From the NCBI GenBank assembly GCA_035342095.1, contig DAOQWL010000002.1, forward strand, positions 62,001 to 126,000: a DNA stretch of 64,000 nucleotides, written 5' to 3'. Shown here one piece after another: positions 25,372 to 33,750 of the stretch. The stretch is from PLanc-01 sp035342095 (GTDB taxonomy: Bacteria; Planctomycetota; Phycisphaerae; Sedimentisphaerales; Anaerobacaceae). The translations under genes and the position numbers were made by a program. The notes beneath the pieces are model-generated. The model was not told the origin of the DNA. It made no database searches and saw only the letters and a list, made by a program, of their open reading frames with translations. Within the stretch, counting starts at the first letter, position 1, and each line of letters begins with the position of its first letter.

Positions 25372-26718
25372 ATGTTGAAACTGTTCCTTTGGCTGAAGTA
25401 CCTTCGCAAGCGGCGGATCATCCTTCTGAGCATCGCGGCCGTGGCGATGTCCGTCTCTCTGCTCATCGTCGTCGCCAGCCTGTTCACCGGATTCATTGCG
25501 GCGTTCGAGCAAAGTGCCGTCGAAATGCTCGGCGACGTGATGATGGTGGCGCCGTCCGATATGACGTTTGCGAAGTACCCTGCACTGCTGGAGCGATTGG
25601 AGCAGTCGAAGGTTGTCGAAGTGGCCTCGGCGACGTTGTCCGCGGAAGGCCTGTTGCACCTGGGCCAGGGCAACGTCCGACCGGTGAGCGTCTGGGGGAT
25701 TCAGCCGGACCGCAGGGCGAAGGTCACGGGATTCAAGAAGACCCTGCTTCTCCAGGGGCGGGCCGAGTCGGAGCCATCGTTCGCCGTGCCTGACGCGCCG
25801 GACGAGATCGGCGGGTTCGTCGGAATCGGCGTGGTGGGCCGGCCCGATGAAGAAACCGACGAGTATGATCAGCAGGCGATCCTGAAGCAGGCCATCGGCC
25901 AGCAGGTTCGCGTGACGACCGGCGCCATGAGCTCGACCTCGGGGCCCGACCAGACTCCCAAGAGGAGGATCATCTCCTTCCGCATGGTCGACGTGGTCTA
26001 CAGCGGGGTGCACGACGTGGACAGCGGCTTCGTCTTCCTCCCCATCAAGGCGCTCCAGGAGGAGCTGTATCCCGATCGGCAGGGCGATCTGGCGACGAAG
26101 ATCAACATCCGTCTCAAGCCGGGCGCAGATCCGTGGGACGCGGTGACGAAGATCCGGGAACTCTGGGGCGATTTTGCCGGGAAGGAGCTGGGCTGGAAGA
26201 CGCTCGACATCGTCGATACCGGCGTCTATACGGCCCAGCAGTTGCAGAGCCAGTACGTCGCCGAGATCAAGAAACAGATGGGCGTATTGCTCGTGATCTT
26301 CGGCGTGGTCAGTTTCAGCGTGGTCGTGCTGGTCTTCTGCATCTTCTATATGATGGTCAAGCTCAAACAACGGGACGTCGCGGTCATCAAGAGCTGCGGT
26401 GCGTCGAGTTTCTCCGTGGTGTGGCTCTTCCTGGGCTTCGGGGTCTCCGTGGGCGTCGTGGGGTCGGGGATCGGGACCGTGCTCGGATACGCCATCACGC
26501 GGAACATCAACACCGTCGAGGGGTGGATCCGCGTTCTCTTCGGCCTGAAGCTCTGGAAGAGCAGTGTCTACATGTTCGACAAGATCCCCAACGAGGTGGA
26601 CTGGGCCGGGGCGCTGCCCATCGTGGCACTGGCCGTCCTGGCGGCTGCCCTGGGAGCCCTGATCCCCGCCTTCGTCGCGGCTCGGACCCGGCCGGTCGAG
26701 GTGCTGCGATATGAATAG
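25372..26718 (+). CDS. LolC/LolE-family ABC transporter permease, copy 1
   Basis: A 448-residue FtsX-fold permease. A first helix at about 17-45 (IILLSIAAVAMSVSLLIVVA) is followed by a large periplasmic MacB-PCD-like domain (about 50-300). Three C-terminal helices come next: GVLLVIFGVVSFSVVVLVFC, SVVWLFLGFGVSVGVVGSG and ALPIVALAVLAAALGALIPA. The end, ARTRPVEVLRYE, is the coupling tail of the family. Together with the second permease and the LolD-like ATPase it should form a lipoprotein-release or related MacB-type complex in the inner membrane. Its start MLKLFLWLKYLRKRRI aligns without gaps to the second copy. The two permease genes are split by a large inverted-repeat structure. Confidence 0.88.
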   Translation: MLKLFLWLKYLRKRRIILLSIAAVAMSVSLLIVVASLFTGFIAAFEQSAVEMLGDVMMVAPSDMTFAKYPALLERLEQSKVVEVASATLSAEGLLHLGQGNVRPVSVWGIQPDRRAKVTGFKKTLLLQGRAESEPSFAVPDAPDEIGGFVGIGVVGRPDEETDEYDQQAILKQAIGQQVRVTTGAMSSTSGPDQTPKRRIISFRMVDVVYSGVHDVDSGFVFLPIKALQEELYPDRQGDLATKINIRLKPGADPWDAVTKIRELWGDFAGKELGWKTLDIVDTGVYTAQQLQSQYVAEIKKQMGVLLVIFGVVSFSVVVLVFCIFYMMVKLKQRDVAVIKSCGASSFSVVWLFLGFGVSVGVVGSGIGTVLGYAITRNINTVEGWIRVLFGLKLWKSSVYMFDKIPNEVDWAGALPIVALAVLAAALGALIPAFVAARTRPVEVLRYE

Positions 26719-26719
26719 C

Positions 26720-26897
26720 GGAAACTCCGCAAAATGGGAGATCATGCCTATATTCTTCAAGGAAATCTCGTTCTTCGATTTCCTTGAAGAATCGACCATG
26801 TGGGTCCTCAAAACGGCAGGCGGTTTGGGAAGGGAAAATCGAGGAAAGAGATTTTCCCTTCCCAAAGCAGGCCTGATCTCCCATTTTGCGGAGTTCC
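26720..26897. repeat. Cloverleaf-like nested inverted repeat between the two permease genes
   Basis: The outer arms 26720-26744 and 26874-26897 pair along 24 bases with a single-base bulge. Inside are two perfect hairpins: a 16-bp stem (26752-26767 with 26777-26792) and a 17-bp stem (26824-26840 with 26850-26866). Each has a 9-base loop. The whole 178-base unit can therefore fold as a three-way junction. It starts 2 bases after the first permease stop and ends 24 bases before the second start. No protein is credible inside. A non-autonomous mobile element or a structured intercistronic RNA are the two main readings. Confidence 0.85.
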
Positions 26898-26921
26898 ACG
26901 GGTGGTTCTGAAGGAACGGTT

Positions 26922-28271
26922 TTGTACAAGCTGATCCTGACAATCCGGTATCTGGCGAAGCGGCGGATCACACATTTCGCAATCGCGGCGGTCGCGCTGT
27001 GCGTCTTTATCGTGGTCGTGGTTATGACCGTGATGGCGGGCCTGGTCGGGGAGTTCAAGCAGAAGAACCACGACTTCGTCGGCGACTGTATCGTCGGGAC
27101 GGATTCGCTGGTCGGATTCCCGTACTACGACGAGTTCCTGGGCATCCTGGATGAGTCGGGGTTTGTCGCGGGCGCGTCGCCCGTCGTGCGGAACTACGCG
27201 TTGATGACGATCCTCAACTACGGCAACAAACAGTTCGGCGTGGAGATCCTGGGGATCGATCCGGTTCTGCACAGTCGGACGACGAGTTTTGCCCGGACGC
27301 TGCACTTTCGGGCGGACCAGCCGGAGAATGCATTCGTGCTGAGCGGCGACCCGAACGCCCTTGGCAGCGTCTGGGGTTCCGACGTGGTCAATTTGCAGGA
27401 CGACTGGGGTCGGTACAGGTACGGCGTCCAGCCGCCGCTGTTGACCATCCGCCTGACGTGCTTCCCTCTCAACGCCAAGGGTGCTCCAGCCGGTGCGGGA
27501 AGCAACCCGGTGACGACGCAGGGATTCCGCTGCAGCGATTTCTCCCACTCGGGGATTGCCCGGGTGGACGGTTCGCTCGTGTACATTCCCCTCAAGCAGG
27601 CGCAGATGCTGTGCATGAACGAGGCGGGCAAACGGGTCAGCGCCATCTACATCCGGTTCCGGCCGGAAGTCGGCGTCGCCGAGGGGACGCGACGAGTGGC
27701 CGAACTCTGGAACCGGTTCAAACAGGACCGGGCCGGCGCGCTCCACAGCGGGCTTCTGGACACCGTGACGGTGCAGGACTGGAAGAGATACCGACGGGCG
27801 TTCATCGCTCCCATGGAGAAAGAGCAGGCCCTGCTGAGCCTGATGTTCGTCCTGGTCGGGGTCACCACGGTCTTCATCGTCTTCGTGGTCTTCTACATGA
27901 TTATCACCAACAAGAAGAAGGACATCGGGATTCTCAAGAGCGTGGGCGCGTCGAACGCGAGCGTTCTGTCGCTGTTCTGCGGGTTCGCCTTCAGCGTCGG
28001 ACTGATCGGCTCGTCCGTCGGAACCCTCGTAGGGTGGCTCTTCCTGGCGGAGATCAATCGGATCGAGCAGTGGCTCTACGAGCATTTCGGGTGGCAGTTA
28101 TGGGACCGCACGATCTACGCGATCGGCGACATCCCCAGTCGGATCGAGCCTCGCATCATCGCGGTGATCGTCGCCAGCGCGGTTGCGGCTTGCGTCGTGG
28201 GGGCCCTGGTCCCGAGCTACCTGGCTGCCCGGCTTCGCCCGGTGGAAACGCTCCACGCTCAACGGACGTAG
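26922..28271 (+). CDS. LolC/LolE-family ABC transporter permease, copy 2
   Basis: A 449-residue permease. A TTG start at 26922 is proposed: AAGGAA stands 6 bases upstream, and translation from there (M)YKLILTIRYLAKRRI aligns end to end with the start of the first copy, whereas the upstream ATG at 26886 lies in the inverted repeat. The first membrane helix is FAIAAVALCVFIVVVVMTVM. A periplasmic domain spans about 45-295, and three C-terminal helices include LMFVLVGVTTVFIVFVVFYM and FCGFAFSVGLIGSSVGTLVG. The end is ARLRPVETLHAQRT. The periplasmic domain differs strongly from that of copy 1, which fits a LolC/LolE-like heterodimer. The LolD-type ATPase gene follows after 61 bases. Confidence 0.88.
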   Translation: MYKLILTIRYLAKRRITHFAIAAVALCVFIVVVVMTVMAGLVGEFKQKNHDFVGDCIVGTDSLVGFPYYDEFLGILDESGFVAGASPVVRNYALMTILNYGNKQFGVEILGIDPVLHSRTTSFARTLHFRADQPENAFVLSGDPNALGSVWGSDVVNLQDDWGRYRYGVQPPLLTIRLTCFPLNAKGAPAGAGSNPVTTQGFRCSDFSHSGIARVDGSLVYIPLKQAQMLCMNEAGKRVSAIYIRFRPEVGVAEGTRRVAELWNRFKQDRAGALHSGLLDTVTVQDWKRYRRAFIAPMEKEQALLSLMFVLVGVTTVFIVFVVFYMIITNKKKDIGILKSVGASNASVLSLFCGFAFSVGLIGSSVGTLVGWLFLAEINRIEQWLYEHFGWQLWDRTIYAIGDIPSRIEPRIIAVIVASAVAACVVGALVPSYLAARLRPVETLHAQRT

Positions 28272-28332
28272 GCTTGATGACATCCCGGCGTTGCGATAAG
28301 GAATTCGATACTACGACACCAGCAGAGGGTCC

Positions 28333-29046
28333 ATGAGCCAGTTGCCTGTGATACTGAAAGCCGAGAGCATCCACAAGTCCTATCGCATGGGGGCGACGCG
28401 GGTCAACGTCCTGAAAGGGGCGGATCTGGCCGTGCAGGAAGGGGAATTCGTCGCCATCATCGGGGCCTCCGGCAGCGGCAAGAGCACCTTTCTCCACATC
28501 CTGGGCGGCCTGGACAGGCCCGATAAGGGGGTCATCCGCTTCAATGGACGCGATCTGAACCACGTCGGCGCTCGCGAGATGAACCAGTTCCGCAACGAAC
28601 GGGTCGGCTTCGTGTTTCAGTTCTACCACCTGTTGGACGAACTAAGTGTGTTGGAGAATGTTCTGTTGCCGGCCATGGTTTCCCGCAGCGTCGTGGGTTG
28701 GCTGACGGGCCGGCGGGCCGTTCGCAGGCGGGCGGAGGATCTGCTCGATCAGTTGGGCCTGCGGGACCGCGCGGCGCACAAGCCGTACCAATTGTCGGGC
28801 GGCGAGCGGCAGCGGGTCGCCATCGGCAGGGCCCTGATGAATCAGCCCAAGCTGCTGCTGGCCGATGAGCCGACGGGAAACCTTGACTCCGCAACAGGAA
28901 GTGGTATCCTGAATGTTTTCGAAACGCTCAACAAGGCCGGCCAGACGATCGTCATGGTGACTCACGACGAGCGGATCGCCCGCAGGGCGCAGCGGACCGT
29001 CACGCTGGTGGACGGGCGGGCCAGGCAACGGGAGCATGAGGTGTGA
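28333..29046 (+). CDS. lolD: LolD-like ABC transporter ATP-binding protein
   Basis: A 237-residue ABC ATPase of the LolD/MacB class. It has Walker A GASGSGKST near 46-54, Q-loop FVFQFYHLLDELSVLENV near 96, signature LSGGERQRV near 155, Walker B LLLADEPTGNLD near 177 and switch His VTHDERIARRA near 210. The Q-loop region with ENVLLPAMVSR is characteristic of this class. It should energise the two permeases encoded just upstream and extract lipoproteins, or a related substrate, from the inner membrane. Many lipoproteins in this window could be clients. The stop overlaps the GTG start of the aminotransferase gene, so the Lol set is linked to amino-acid and isoprenoid genes on one transcript. Confidence 0.92.
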   Translation: MSQLPVILKAESIHKSYRMGATRVNVLKGADLAVQEGEFVAIIGASGSGKSTFLHILGGLDRPDKGVIRFNGRDLNHVGAREMNQFRNERVGFVFQFYHLLDELSVLENVLLPAMVSRSVVGWLTGRRAVRRRAEDLLDQLGLRDRAAHKPYQLSGGERQRVAIGRALMNQPKLLLADEPTGNLDSATGSGILNVFETLNKAGQTIVMVTHDERIARRAQRTVTLVDGRARQREHEV

Positions 29047-29915
29047 GTATGGGTTTGAAGATCTGGCTCAATACAGGCCTGGTGGACGAAGCCGACGCCA
29101 AAATCTCGGTCTTCGATCACGGCCTGCTCTACGGAGATGGCGTCTTCGAAGGGATTCGGGTCTACAGTCGCAGGGTGTTCGAGCTCGATACGCACATCAA
29201 GCGGCTCTATGAGTCGGCGCTCGCCATCCGGCTGGCCATGCCCGTGACGAAAGAGGAGATGGTCGCCGCCATCGAGACGACCGTCAAGGCCAACGGGATC
29301 GTGGATGGATACATCCGTCTGCTGGTCACCCGCGGGGTCGGGTCCCTGGGCCTGAACCCGTTCACCTGCGAGAGGAGCAGCGTGGTCATCATCGCCAGCA
29401 GCATCCAGCTCTATCCAGAGGAGCTGTACGAGAAGGGCATGAAGGTCATCAGCGCCACGACGGTTCGCAACCATCCGCTGGCGATCCCGCCGCAGGTGAA
29501 GAGTCTGAACTACCTCAACAACATCCTGGCGAAGATCGAGGCGTTGGACTCGAATGTGCCGGAAGCCATCATGTACAATCACGAGGGGTACGTGGCCGAG
29601 GCGACCGGGGACAACGTCTTCATTGTCCGAAACGGCGTGGTCATTTCGCCGCCGGTGGAGGCCGGCAGTCTGGAAGGGGTCACACGCGCCGTCGTCATCC
29701 GCCTGGCCCGACGGGAGGGGCTGGAGGTCGTCGAGAAGAACCTCACCCGATGCGATCTGTACGTGTGTGAGGAACTCTTCCTGACGGGAACCGCCGCCGA
29801 GGTCATCGGCGTGGTCGAGATCGATGGCCGGATGATCGGCGACGGTAAGCCGGGACCCATCACCCGACGACTGAGAGAGAAGTTCTTCGCATACGCCCAT
29901 GGGAAGGGGCAATAG
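29043..29915 (+). CDS. ilvE: Branched-chain amino acid aminotransferase
   Basis: A 290-residue PLP fold-type IV enzyme that interconverts Leu, Ile and Val with their 2-oxoacids. A GTG at 29043 overlaps the LolD stop; the ATG at 29049 is the alternative. Family marks are SVFDHGLLYGDGVFEGIRVY near 22-42, TRGVGSLGLNP near 99, the PLP lysine in PQVKSLNYLNNILAK near 156, and EATGDNVFIVRNGVVISPP near 185. ELFLTGTAAEVIGVVEIDGR near 245 follows. Its products are substrates of the 2-oxoacid:ferredoxin oxidoreductase at 39486-43030, which is of the VOR-like type. The two loci may form one fermentative pathway (inference). The stop shares its last base with the next start. Confidence 0.92.
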   Translation: MSMGLKIWLNTGLVDEADAKISVFDHGLLYGDGVFEGIRVYSRRVFELDTHIKRLYESALAIRLAMPVTKEEMVAAIETTVKANGIVDGYIRLLVTRGVGSLGLNPFTCERSSVVIIASSIQLYPEELYEKGMKVISATTVRNHPLAIPPQVKSLNYLNNILAKIEALDSNVPEAIMYNHEGYVAEATGDNVFIVRNGVVISPPVEAGSLEGVTRAVVIRLARREGLEVVEKNLTRCDLYVCEELFLTGTAAEVIGVVEIDGRMIGDGKPGPITRRLREKFFAYAHGKGQ

Positions 29916-30970
29916 TGGACGGGGCTCTGCCGCATTCATGCATTCGCCCGTCACAAGCTATGGAATCGTCGATCAGCATGGGCGATAGGGAGAGTGCCCC
30001 GTGGCGGGCAATCCCCTCGTTTCGGCGGATCGACGAGGAGCTTGGGCAGGTGAGCGGACTGATCCGTCAGTCGCTGACGGCCCGCAATCCCGCGGGGGAT
30101 CTGGCGCCTCTTCTCGATCATCTCCATGCTCGCAGCGGCAAGCTGATTCGACCCGCTCTGGTCCTGCTGGCCGGCGCATGTTTTGGGCCGCCGACGCCCG
30201 AGCATATCCGCGTGTCCGCCATGGTCGAGATGATCCACCACGCGACGCTCCTGCACGACGATGTGATCGACGACGGCCACATGCGCCGCGGGGTCCCGAC
30301 GGTGAATCACCTCTGGGGCAACGAATCCGCGGTGCTCCTGGGCGACTTCATGCTCAGTCAGGTCTTCCGCATGGCGGCGGACCTCGACGCCTCGGCCGCG
30401 AAGATCGTCGCACAGACTGCCATCCGGGTCTGCGAGGGGGAGTTGCGCCAGGTCGGGCAACGAGGCAACTGGCGGCTCGACGAGACACAGTACCTCGATA
30501 TCATCACGGAGAAGAGCGCCTCGTTCTTCAGCGGCTGCTGCCGACTGGGGGCCCTGCTGGCCCGCGCGGACGAGCAATCCGTGGAGTCTTTGAGTCGCTT
30601 CGGCCTGTTCGCGGGCATCGCGTTTCAGATCGCCGACGATCTTCTCGACATCACGGGCGACGAGACCCGCATGGGCAAAACGGGTCACAGCGACGTGGCC
30701 AAGGACAAACTGACGCTGGCTGTGATTCACCTGCTGCGAACCGTGGAGGAGCCTCGGAAGACCAGGGTGCAAACCCTGCTGGAGTCGCAGAGCGTCTCAC
30801 GATGCGAGCTGGCGGACATGCTGCGAGACGCCGGCAGCCTGGAATACGCTCGCGAGCGGGCACAGGAGTATGTTGCCAAGGCGACGGAAGCTCTCGATAC
30901 CGTGCCGGCGGGCGACGCTCGCGACGCCCTCGGCGAGACCGCCCGGTTCATGGCCGACCGGGCCGGGTGA
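29915..30970 (+). CDS. Trans-polyprenyl diphosphate synthase
   Basis: A 351-residue all-helical isoprenyl synthase that extends allylic diphosphates with IPP, most likely for the quinone side chain. The GTG at 29915 is supported by GGAAGGGG 5-6 bases upstream and by overlap with the previous stop; ATGs at 29960 and 29978 are alternatives. The substrate pocket shows SGKLIRPALVLLAG near 69-82, the first Asp-rich motif LLHDDVIDDGHMRRG near 109, and the second Asp-rich motif FQIADDLLDITGDE near 231, followed by KTGHSDVAKDKLTLAVI. Length and motifs fit hepta- to nona-prenyl synthases such as IspB/HepT. It ends the long plus-strand run. Confidence 0.9.
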   Translation: MDGALPHSCIRPSQAMESSISMGDRESAPWRAIPSFRRIDEELGQVSGLIRQSLTARNPAGDLAPLLDHLHARSGKLIRPALVLLAGACFGPPTPEHIRVSAMVEMIHHATLLHDDVIDDGHMRRGVPTVNHLWGNESAVLLGDFMLSQVFRMAADLDASAAKIVAQTAIRVCEGELRQVGQRGNWRLDETQYLDIITEKSASFFSGCCRLGALLARADEQSVESLSRFGLFAGIAFQIADDLLDITGDETRMGKTGHSDVAKDKLTLAVIHLLRTVEEPRKTRVQTLLESQSVSRCELADMLRDAGSLEYARERAQEYVAKATEALDTVPAGDARDALGETARFMADRAG

Positions 30971-31017
30971 TCCTCTCGGCAACGACCGCTCGTGGACAGC
31001 CGCACCGCGCTCGTTCT

Positions 31018-31893
31018 CTACTGCCCGAGAGTGTCCGGAATGAACGTGGCTCCGATGCCGACGAGCCATGAATCTCCGGTGACTTGCCCTTCGATGCTCA
31101 GGTTCCACTGGTTCGCGAATCCCCAGCTCGCGCCGAAGTGCGCGCCGAGCTGAGAGGATTCCTCGATGTCCGCGCAAGCCTTGAAGTAGCCGATGCCCTC
31201 GTCGTCCAGGACGATCTGTCCCTCCAGGTCGAGGTCGCCCTCGATGTGCTGGAGGAACGGTCCCGCCCAGAGTGTCCAGGTGTCGATCTGGCAGGCGACG
31301 GTCAGAGCGACCTGGGTCTGCCAGTACTTGATCCGGGCGTCTCCTGCGACGGCGCCTTCGACCGGATCGGCGGGGTCGCCATAGGCAAAACCGCTGTCGC
31401 CGGGATTGAACCAGGTCACCTGGACGAGGCCGCCGAAGGTCCAGGGGCCGGACCGAGCGAACGTGGCCCGGGTTCCCACTCCCCAGGCGAATCCCATGTC
31501 CCCGTCGAAGGCAAATCGGTCCTCGCCGGAAGCACTGGTCTGCGGGTGGAGGATCACGTCATCCGCTCCATCCGCAGCTCCCGCCCGCACGAAGATGTTC
31601 CAGTTGTCGCAGAGGCCGTAAGCGAACGTGGCGAAGACCATGTTGGTCTCGAAGTCCTCGATATCGAGCGATTGGGCGTAGGAGTAGGTGGACGGGCCCA
31701 ACTCGTAGGTCTCGGTGGTTGTGCCGAACGCCTCCATGTCCGACCGCTCGAAGGCGAATTCGCCGCCCAGGGACCATTGTCTCTCCGCGAGGGAGGCGAT
31801 CGAGAGTCCCATCGGGGCGCCGGCGGAGACGACCGAGACACACAGGGTCAGCGTCAGGAACGCTGTGCTTGTGAAGTTCCCTACGTTCTTCAT
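31018..31893 (-). CDS. Outer-membrane beta-barrel protein
   Basis: A 291-residue exported protein. The ATG at 31893 follows AAAGGAG. The signal peptide is MKNVGNFTSTAFLTLTLCVS with cleavage near VVSAGAP. Amphipathic strands with aromatic girdles run through the mature part: QWSLGGEFAFERSD, NMVFATFAYGLCDNWNIFVR, GFAWGVGTRATFA, WTFGGLVQVTWF, TQVALTVACQIDTWTLWAGP, LGAHFGASWGFANQWNLSIE. The end, GDSWLVGIGATFIPDTLGQ, adds a non-aromatic tail after the last strand. It is larger than and not obviously related to the three barrels upstream of it. Function unknown; transport or adhesion cannot be told apart. Confidence 0.75.
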   Translation of the reverse strand: MKNVGNFTSTAFLTLTLCVSVVSAGAPMGLSIASLAERQWSLGGEFAFERSDMEAFGTTTETYELGPSTYSYAQSLDIEDFETNMVFATFAYGLCDNWNIFVRAGAADGADDVILHPQTSASGEDRFAFDGDMGFAWGVGTRATFARSGPWTFGGLVQVTWFNPGDSGFAYGDPADPVEGAVAGDARIKYWQTQVALTVACQIDTWTLWAGPFLQHIEGDLDLEGQIVLDDEGIGYFKACADIEESSQLGAHFGASWGFANQWNLSIEGQVTGDSWLVGIGATFIPDTLGQ

Positions 31894-32049
31894 TGCCCGC
31901 TCCTTTCTCCGCAAGCCGCTGGCTTGGGATTGATGTCCCGACGCGCCGGATGGAGTTCCGATCTCCGGCTTGTTTCCTGCATCCTTCCACCGTCGGCACT
32001 ATACCTGCGGCGTCCGGACCCGTCAAGCAAGGCGTCCGCCAAAACGGAA

Positions 32050-32081
32050 GAAGCTGCGAATCCTCGCGAATTCGCAGCTTC
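32050..32081. terminator. Hairpin terminator after the beta-barrel gene at 32134
   Basis: A 12-bp perfect stem (32050-32061 with 32070-32081) encloses an 8-base loop. On the plus strand it is followed by GTTTTT, and on the minus strand by TTCTTCCGTTTT, so it may stop transcripts from both sides. It lies 53 bases beyond the stop of the minus-strand barrel gene at 32134. Confidence 0.7.
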
Positions 32082-32133
32082 GTTTTTCCAACATGCCTCG
32101 GGAGGACCCGAAGCGACGGGTTTCGTTCCAGGT

Positions 32134-32829
32134 CTAGTTCAATTTGATGCACAGGCCGGCGGAGATTGCGTGTCCGTCGTCGAGAATGTCGCCGATGTCG
32201 CCGGACCACATATGGTACTGGTATTCGACAATGGCTTCGAGCTTCTTGTCTAGTTGATATCGCAGGCCGACGATCGGTCCCCAGAGGATGCCGTTCTCGG
32301 TACCGCTTTCCGTCTCCGTGGGGAACAAGGCTTCGTATCCGGGGGCAGCAGATGCTTCCACATCGATGTCCGCAGTGACCCAGAGGACCTGGGCTCCGAC
32401 ATAGGGCACCAGTTTCTTGCCGGGGGAGAAGTGCCATCGGGCCCGGCCGCCGATGCCCCAGACGTCCAGATCCAGGTCGAAGTCGACCTCCGCGGCAGGA
32501 GCCTCCGGGTCCACTATGAACTCGAATGTCTCCGCGTCGCCGTCCATCTGCGTGTAGAACCCGGTGACGGCGATCTGGAAGTTCCTGCTCGTAAAGAGGC
32601 CCAGGCTGGCTCCGACGAACCACGAGTCCAGATCCGCTCCGGTGGCCCCCGACAGGACTTCGCTGTAGTCGATCACGCTGCCGCTGCTGTCGATGTCTCC
32701 TTCCTGAGCGCTCTGCATGAGCCAACCGCCCTGGATTTCGATCTCGACGTCGCCCTTCTTGACCGAGGCATTCGTCCCGCTCGCCAGGGCCAGACAGGTC
32801 GCCAAAAGCAGCATCAAAGTACGTCCCAT
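32134..32829 (-). CDS. Beta-barrel protein, tandem paralogue A
   Basis: A 231-residue exported barrel protein. The ATG at 32829 is chosen because AAAGGA is 6 bases upstream and because the translation, MGRTLMLLLATCLALASGTNA, aligns with paralogue B. The mature start ASVKKGDVEIEIQGGW is shared with B and C as (S/A)VxxGDxELxxxGGF. Strands follow: DSWFVGASLGLFTSRNFQIA, DLDVWGIGGRARWHFSPGKK, LVPYVGAQVLWVTADID, GPIVGLRYQLDKKLEAIVEY. The terminal GHAISAGLCIKLN closes the barrel. HxFxPxxxxVPYxGxQ and GPxxGLRYxL are family blocks repeated in B and C. The layout suggests an eight-stranded OmpW/OmpA-like fold. Role unknown. Upstream lies a leader motif shared with B. Confidence 0.8.
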   Translation of the reverse strand: MGRTLMLLLATCLALASGTNASVKKGDVEIEIQGGWLMQSAQEGDIDSSGSVIDYSEVLSGATGADLDSWFVGASLGLFTSRNFQIAVTGFYTQMDGDAETFEFIVDPEAPAAEVDFDLDLDVWGIGGRARWHFSPGKKLVPYVGAQVLWVTADIDVEASAAPGYEALFPTETESGTENGILWGPIVGLRYQLDKKLEAIVEYQYHMWSGDIGDILDDGHAISAGLCIKLN

Positions 32830-32914
32830 ATCCATTCCTTTCATGGTGTTTCTCACTCGGGCTCTGTGCCGACGACCGTCGGGGCCCATCGACTCTGCCG
32901 CCTGGAAGCGCCCA

Positions 32915-32952
32915 GGCGTCATCCGTTTATCGGCTGCTTCGCCGGTTTTCTT
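32915..32952 (-). promoter_or_regulatory. Conserved leader motif upstream of paralogue A
   Basis: On the minus strand this 38-base block reads AAGAAAACCGGCGAAGCAGC followed by CGATAAACGGATGACGCC. It matches the block upstream of paralogue B (33713-33750) at about 29 of 38 positions. The core is GGCGAArCrGCCGATAA, able to form a GGC/GCC mini-hairpin, followed by GGATsACGCC. Both lie about 85-90 bases before the start codon of a barrel gene. It may be an RNA element, a regulator site, or a relic of gene duplication. No known riboswitch consensus was matched. Confidence 0.45.
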
Positions 32953-32967
32953 CAGCAGGAAATGATC

Positions 32968-33624
32968 TTACTGGAACTGATGGACTAGGCCGAGGAACAG
33001 GGCATGGCCGTCATCGAGGATATCGTTCAGATCGCCAGCCCACACATGGTACTGGTACTCGGCGAAGAAGTCGTTGTTCTTGGTCAGTTCATACCGCAAG
33101 CCGGCCACAGGCCCCCAGAGCATGCCGTCCACCTTCTCGTCCAAGAGGTCCATCTCCGCAAAGGTGTCCGCGGTGTCACCCTCGCCAATCGTGCCGCTGA
33201 TCGTAGCTTGGACGTCCGCGGTGGCCCAGAAGATCTGGACGCCCACGTAGGGCACCCACGGATTCTTCGGCATGAAATGATACTTGCCCTTCGCCCCGAC
33301 GCCATAGACGCTGATGTCCATGTCGATATCGGCGGACCCGTACAGTCCGCTCTCGTATCCTTCGTAGTCGTAGGGGATGGAGGACGCCTGCGTTTCAGTC
33401 CACATCCCGAACCCGCCGACGGTGACCTGGAAGTTGTCGGAGAAGAAGTACCCGAGCGAACCTGACACGAACCAGGCATCGAAGCCGATGCCGTCACTGG
33501 CTGCATTCTGGGTGGTGAAGCCGCCGAGGAAGTCGAGCTCGACATCCCCTTTGCGGACCGCACCGTTTGCACCGCTGGCACAAGCCAGACCGATCGCCAA
33601 GCATAGCACGAAGCTGCGTCTCAT
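32968..33624 (-). CDS. Beta-barrel protein, tandem paralogue B
   Basis: A 218-residue exported barrel protein. The ATG at 33624 is preceded by AAAGGAAACAGGT. The signal peptide is MRRSFVLCLAIGLACASGANG. The mature protein starts AVRKGDVELDFLGGF and continues with DAWFVSGSLGYFFSDNFQVT, DISVYGVGAKGKYHFMPKNP, WVPYVGVQIFWATADVQ, MLWGPVAGLRYELTKNNDFF and the end GHALFLGLVHQFQ, a classical aromatic C-terminal strand. It is the closest relative of paralogue A in layout and shares its leader motif. Tandem duplication is the obvious origin. Three such copies in a row suggest a need for dosage or for variants with different loops. No ligand can be named. Confidence 0.8.
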   Translation of the reverse strand: MRRSFVLCLAIGLACASGANGAVRKGDVELDFLGGFTTQNAASDGIGFDAWFVSGSLGYFFSDNFQVTVGGFGMWTETQASSIPYDYEGYESGLYGSADIDMDISVYGVGAKGKYHFMPKNPWVPYVGVQIFWATADVQATISGTIGEGDTADTFAEMDLLDEKVDGMLWGPVAGLRYELTKNNDFFAEYQYHVWAGDLNDILDDGHALFLGLVHQFQ

Positions 33625-33712
33625 ACCTGTTTCCTTTCAAGGCGTTTTCCACTGACGGTCTCTCTACAGCAGTCTCCCCGCGCGGATCACGACGTCTCCA
33701 CACGCGTGCTCC

Positions 33713-33750
33713 GGCGTGATCCCCTTATCGGCCGTTTCGCCTTGTCTCTT
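33713..33750 (-). promoter_or_regulatory. Conserved leader motif upstream of paralogue B
   Basis: The minus-strand text AAGAGACAAGGCGAAACGGC followed by CGATAAGGGGATCACGCC matches the block before paralogue A. Here GGATCACG can also pair with CGTGATCC about 25 bases downstream (33683-33690), giving a larger stem. The same spacing to the start codon in both genes argues that the block is transcribed as leader. Confidence 0.45.

Noticed and set aside
23460..25673. 737-codon minus-strand frame across the protease and lysS genes
   Set aside because: It spans two real genes on the other strand and shows no domain.
26711..26911. 66-codon frame through the inverted-repeat structure
   Set aside because: Its sequence is dictated by the hairpin arms (FFKEISFFDFLEES), it overlaps the permease end, and has no ribosome site.
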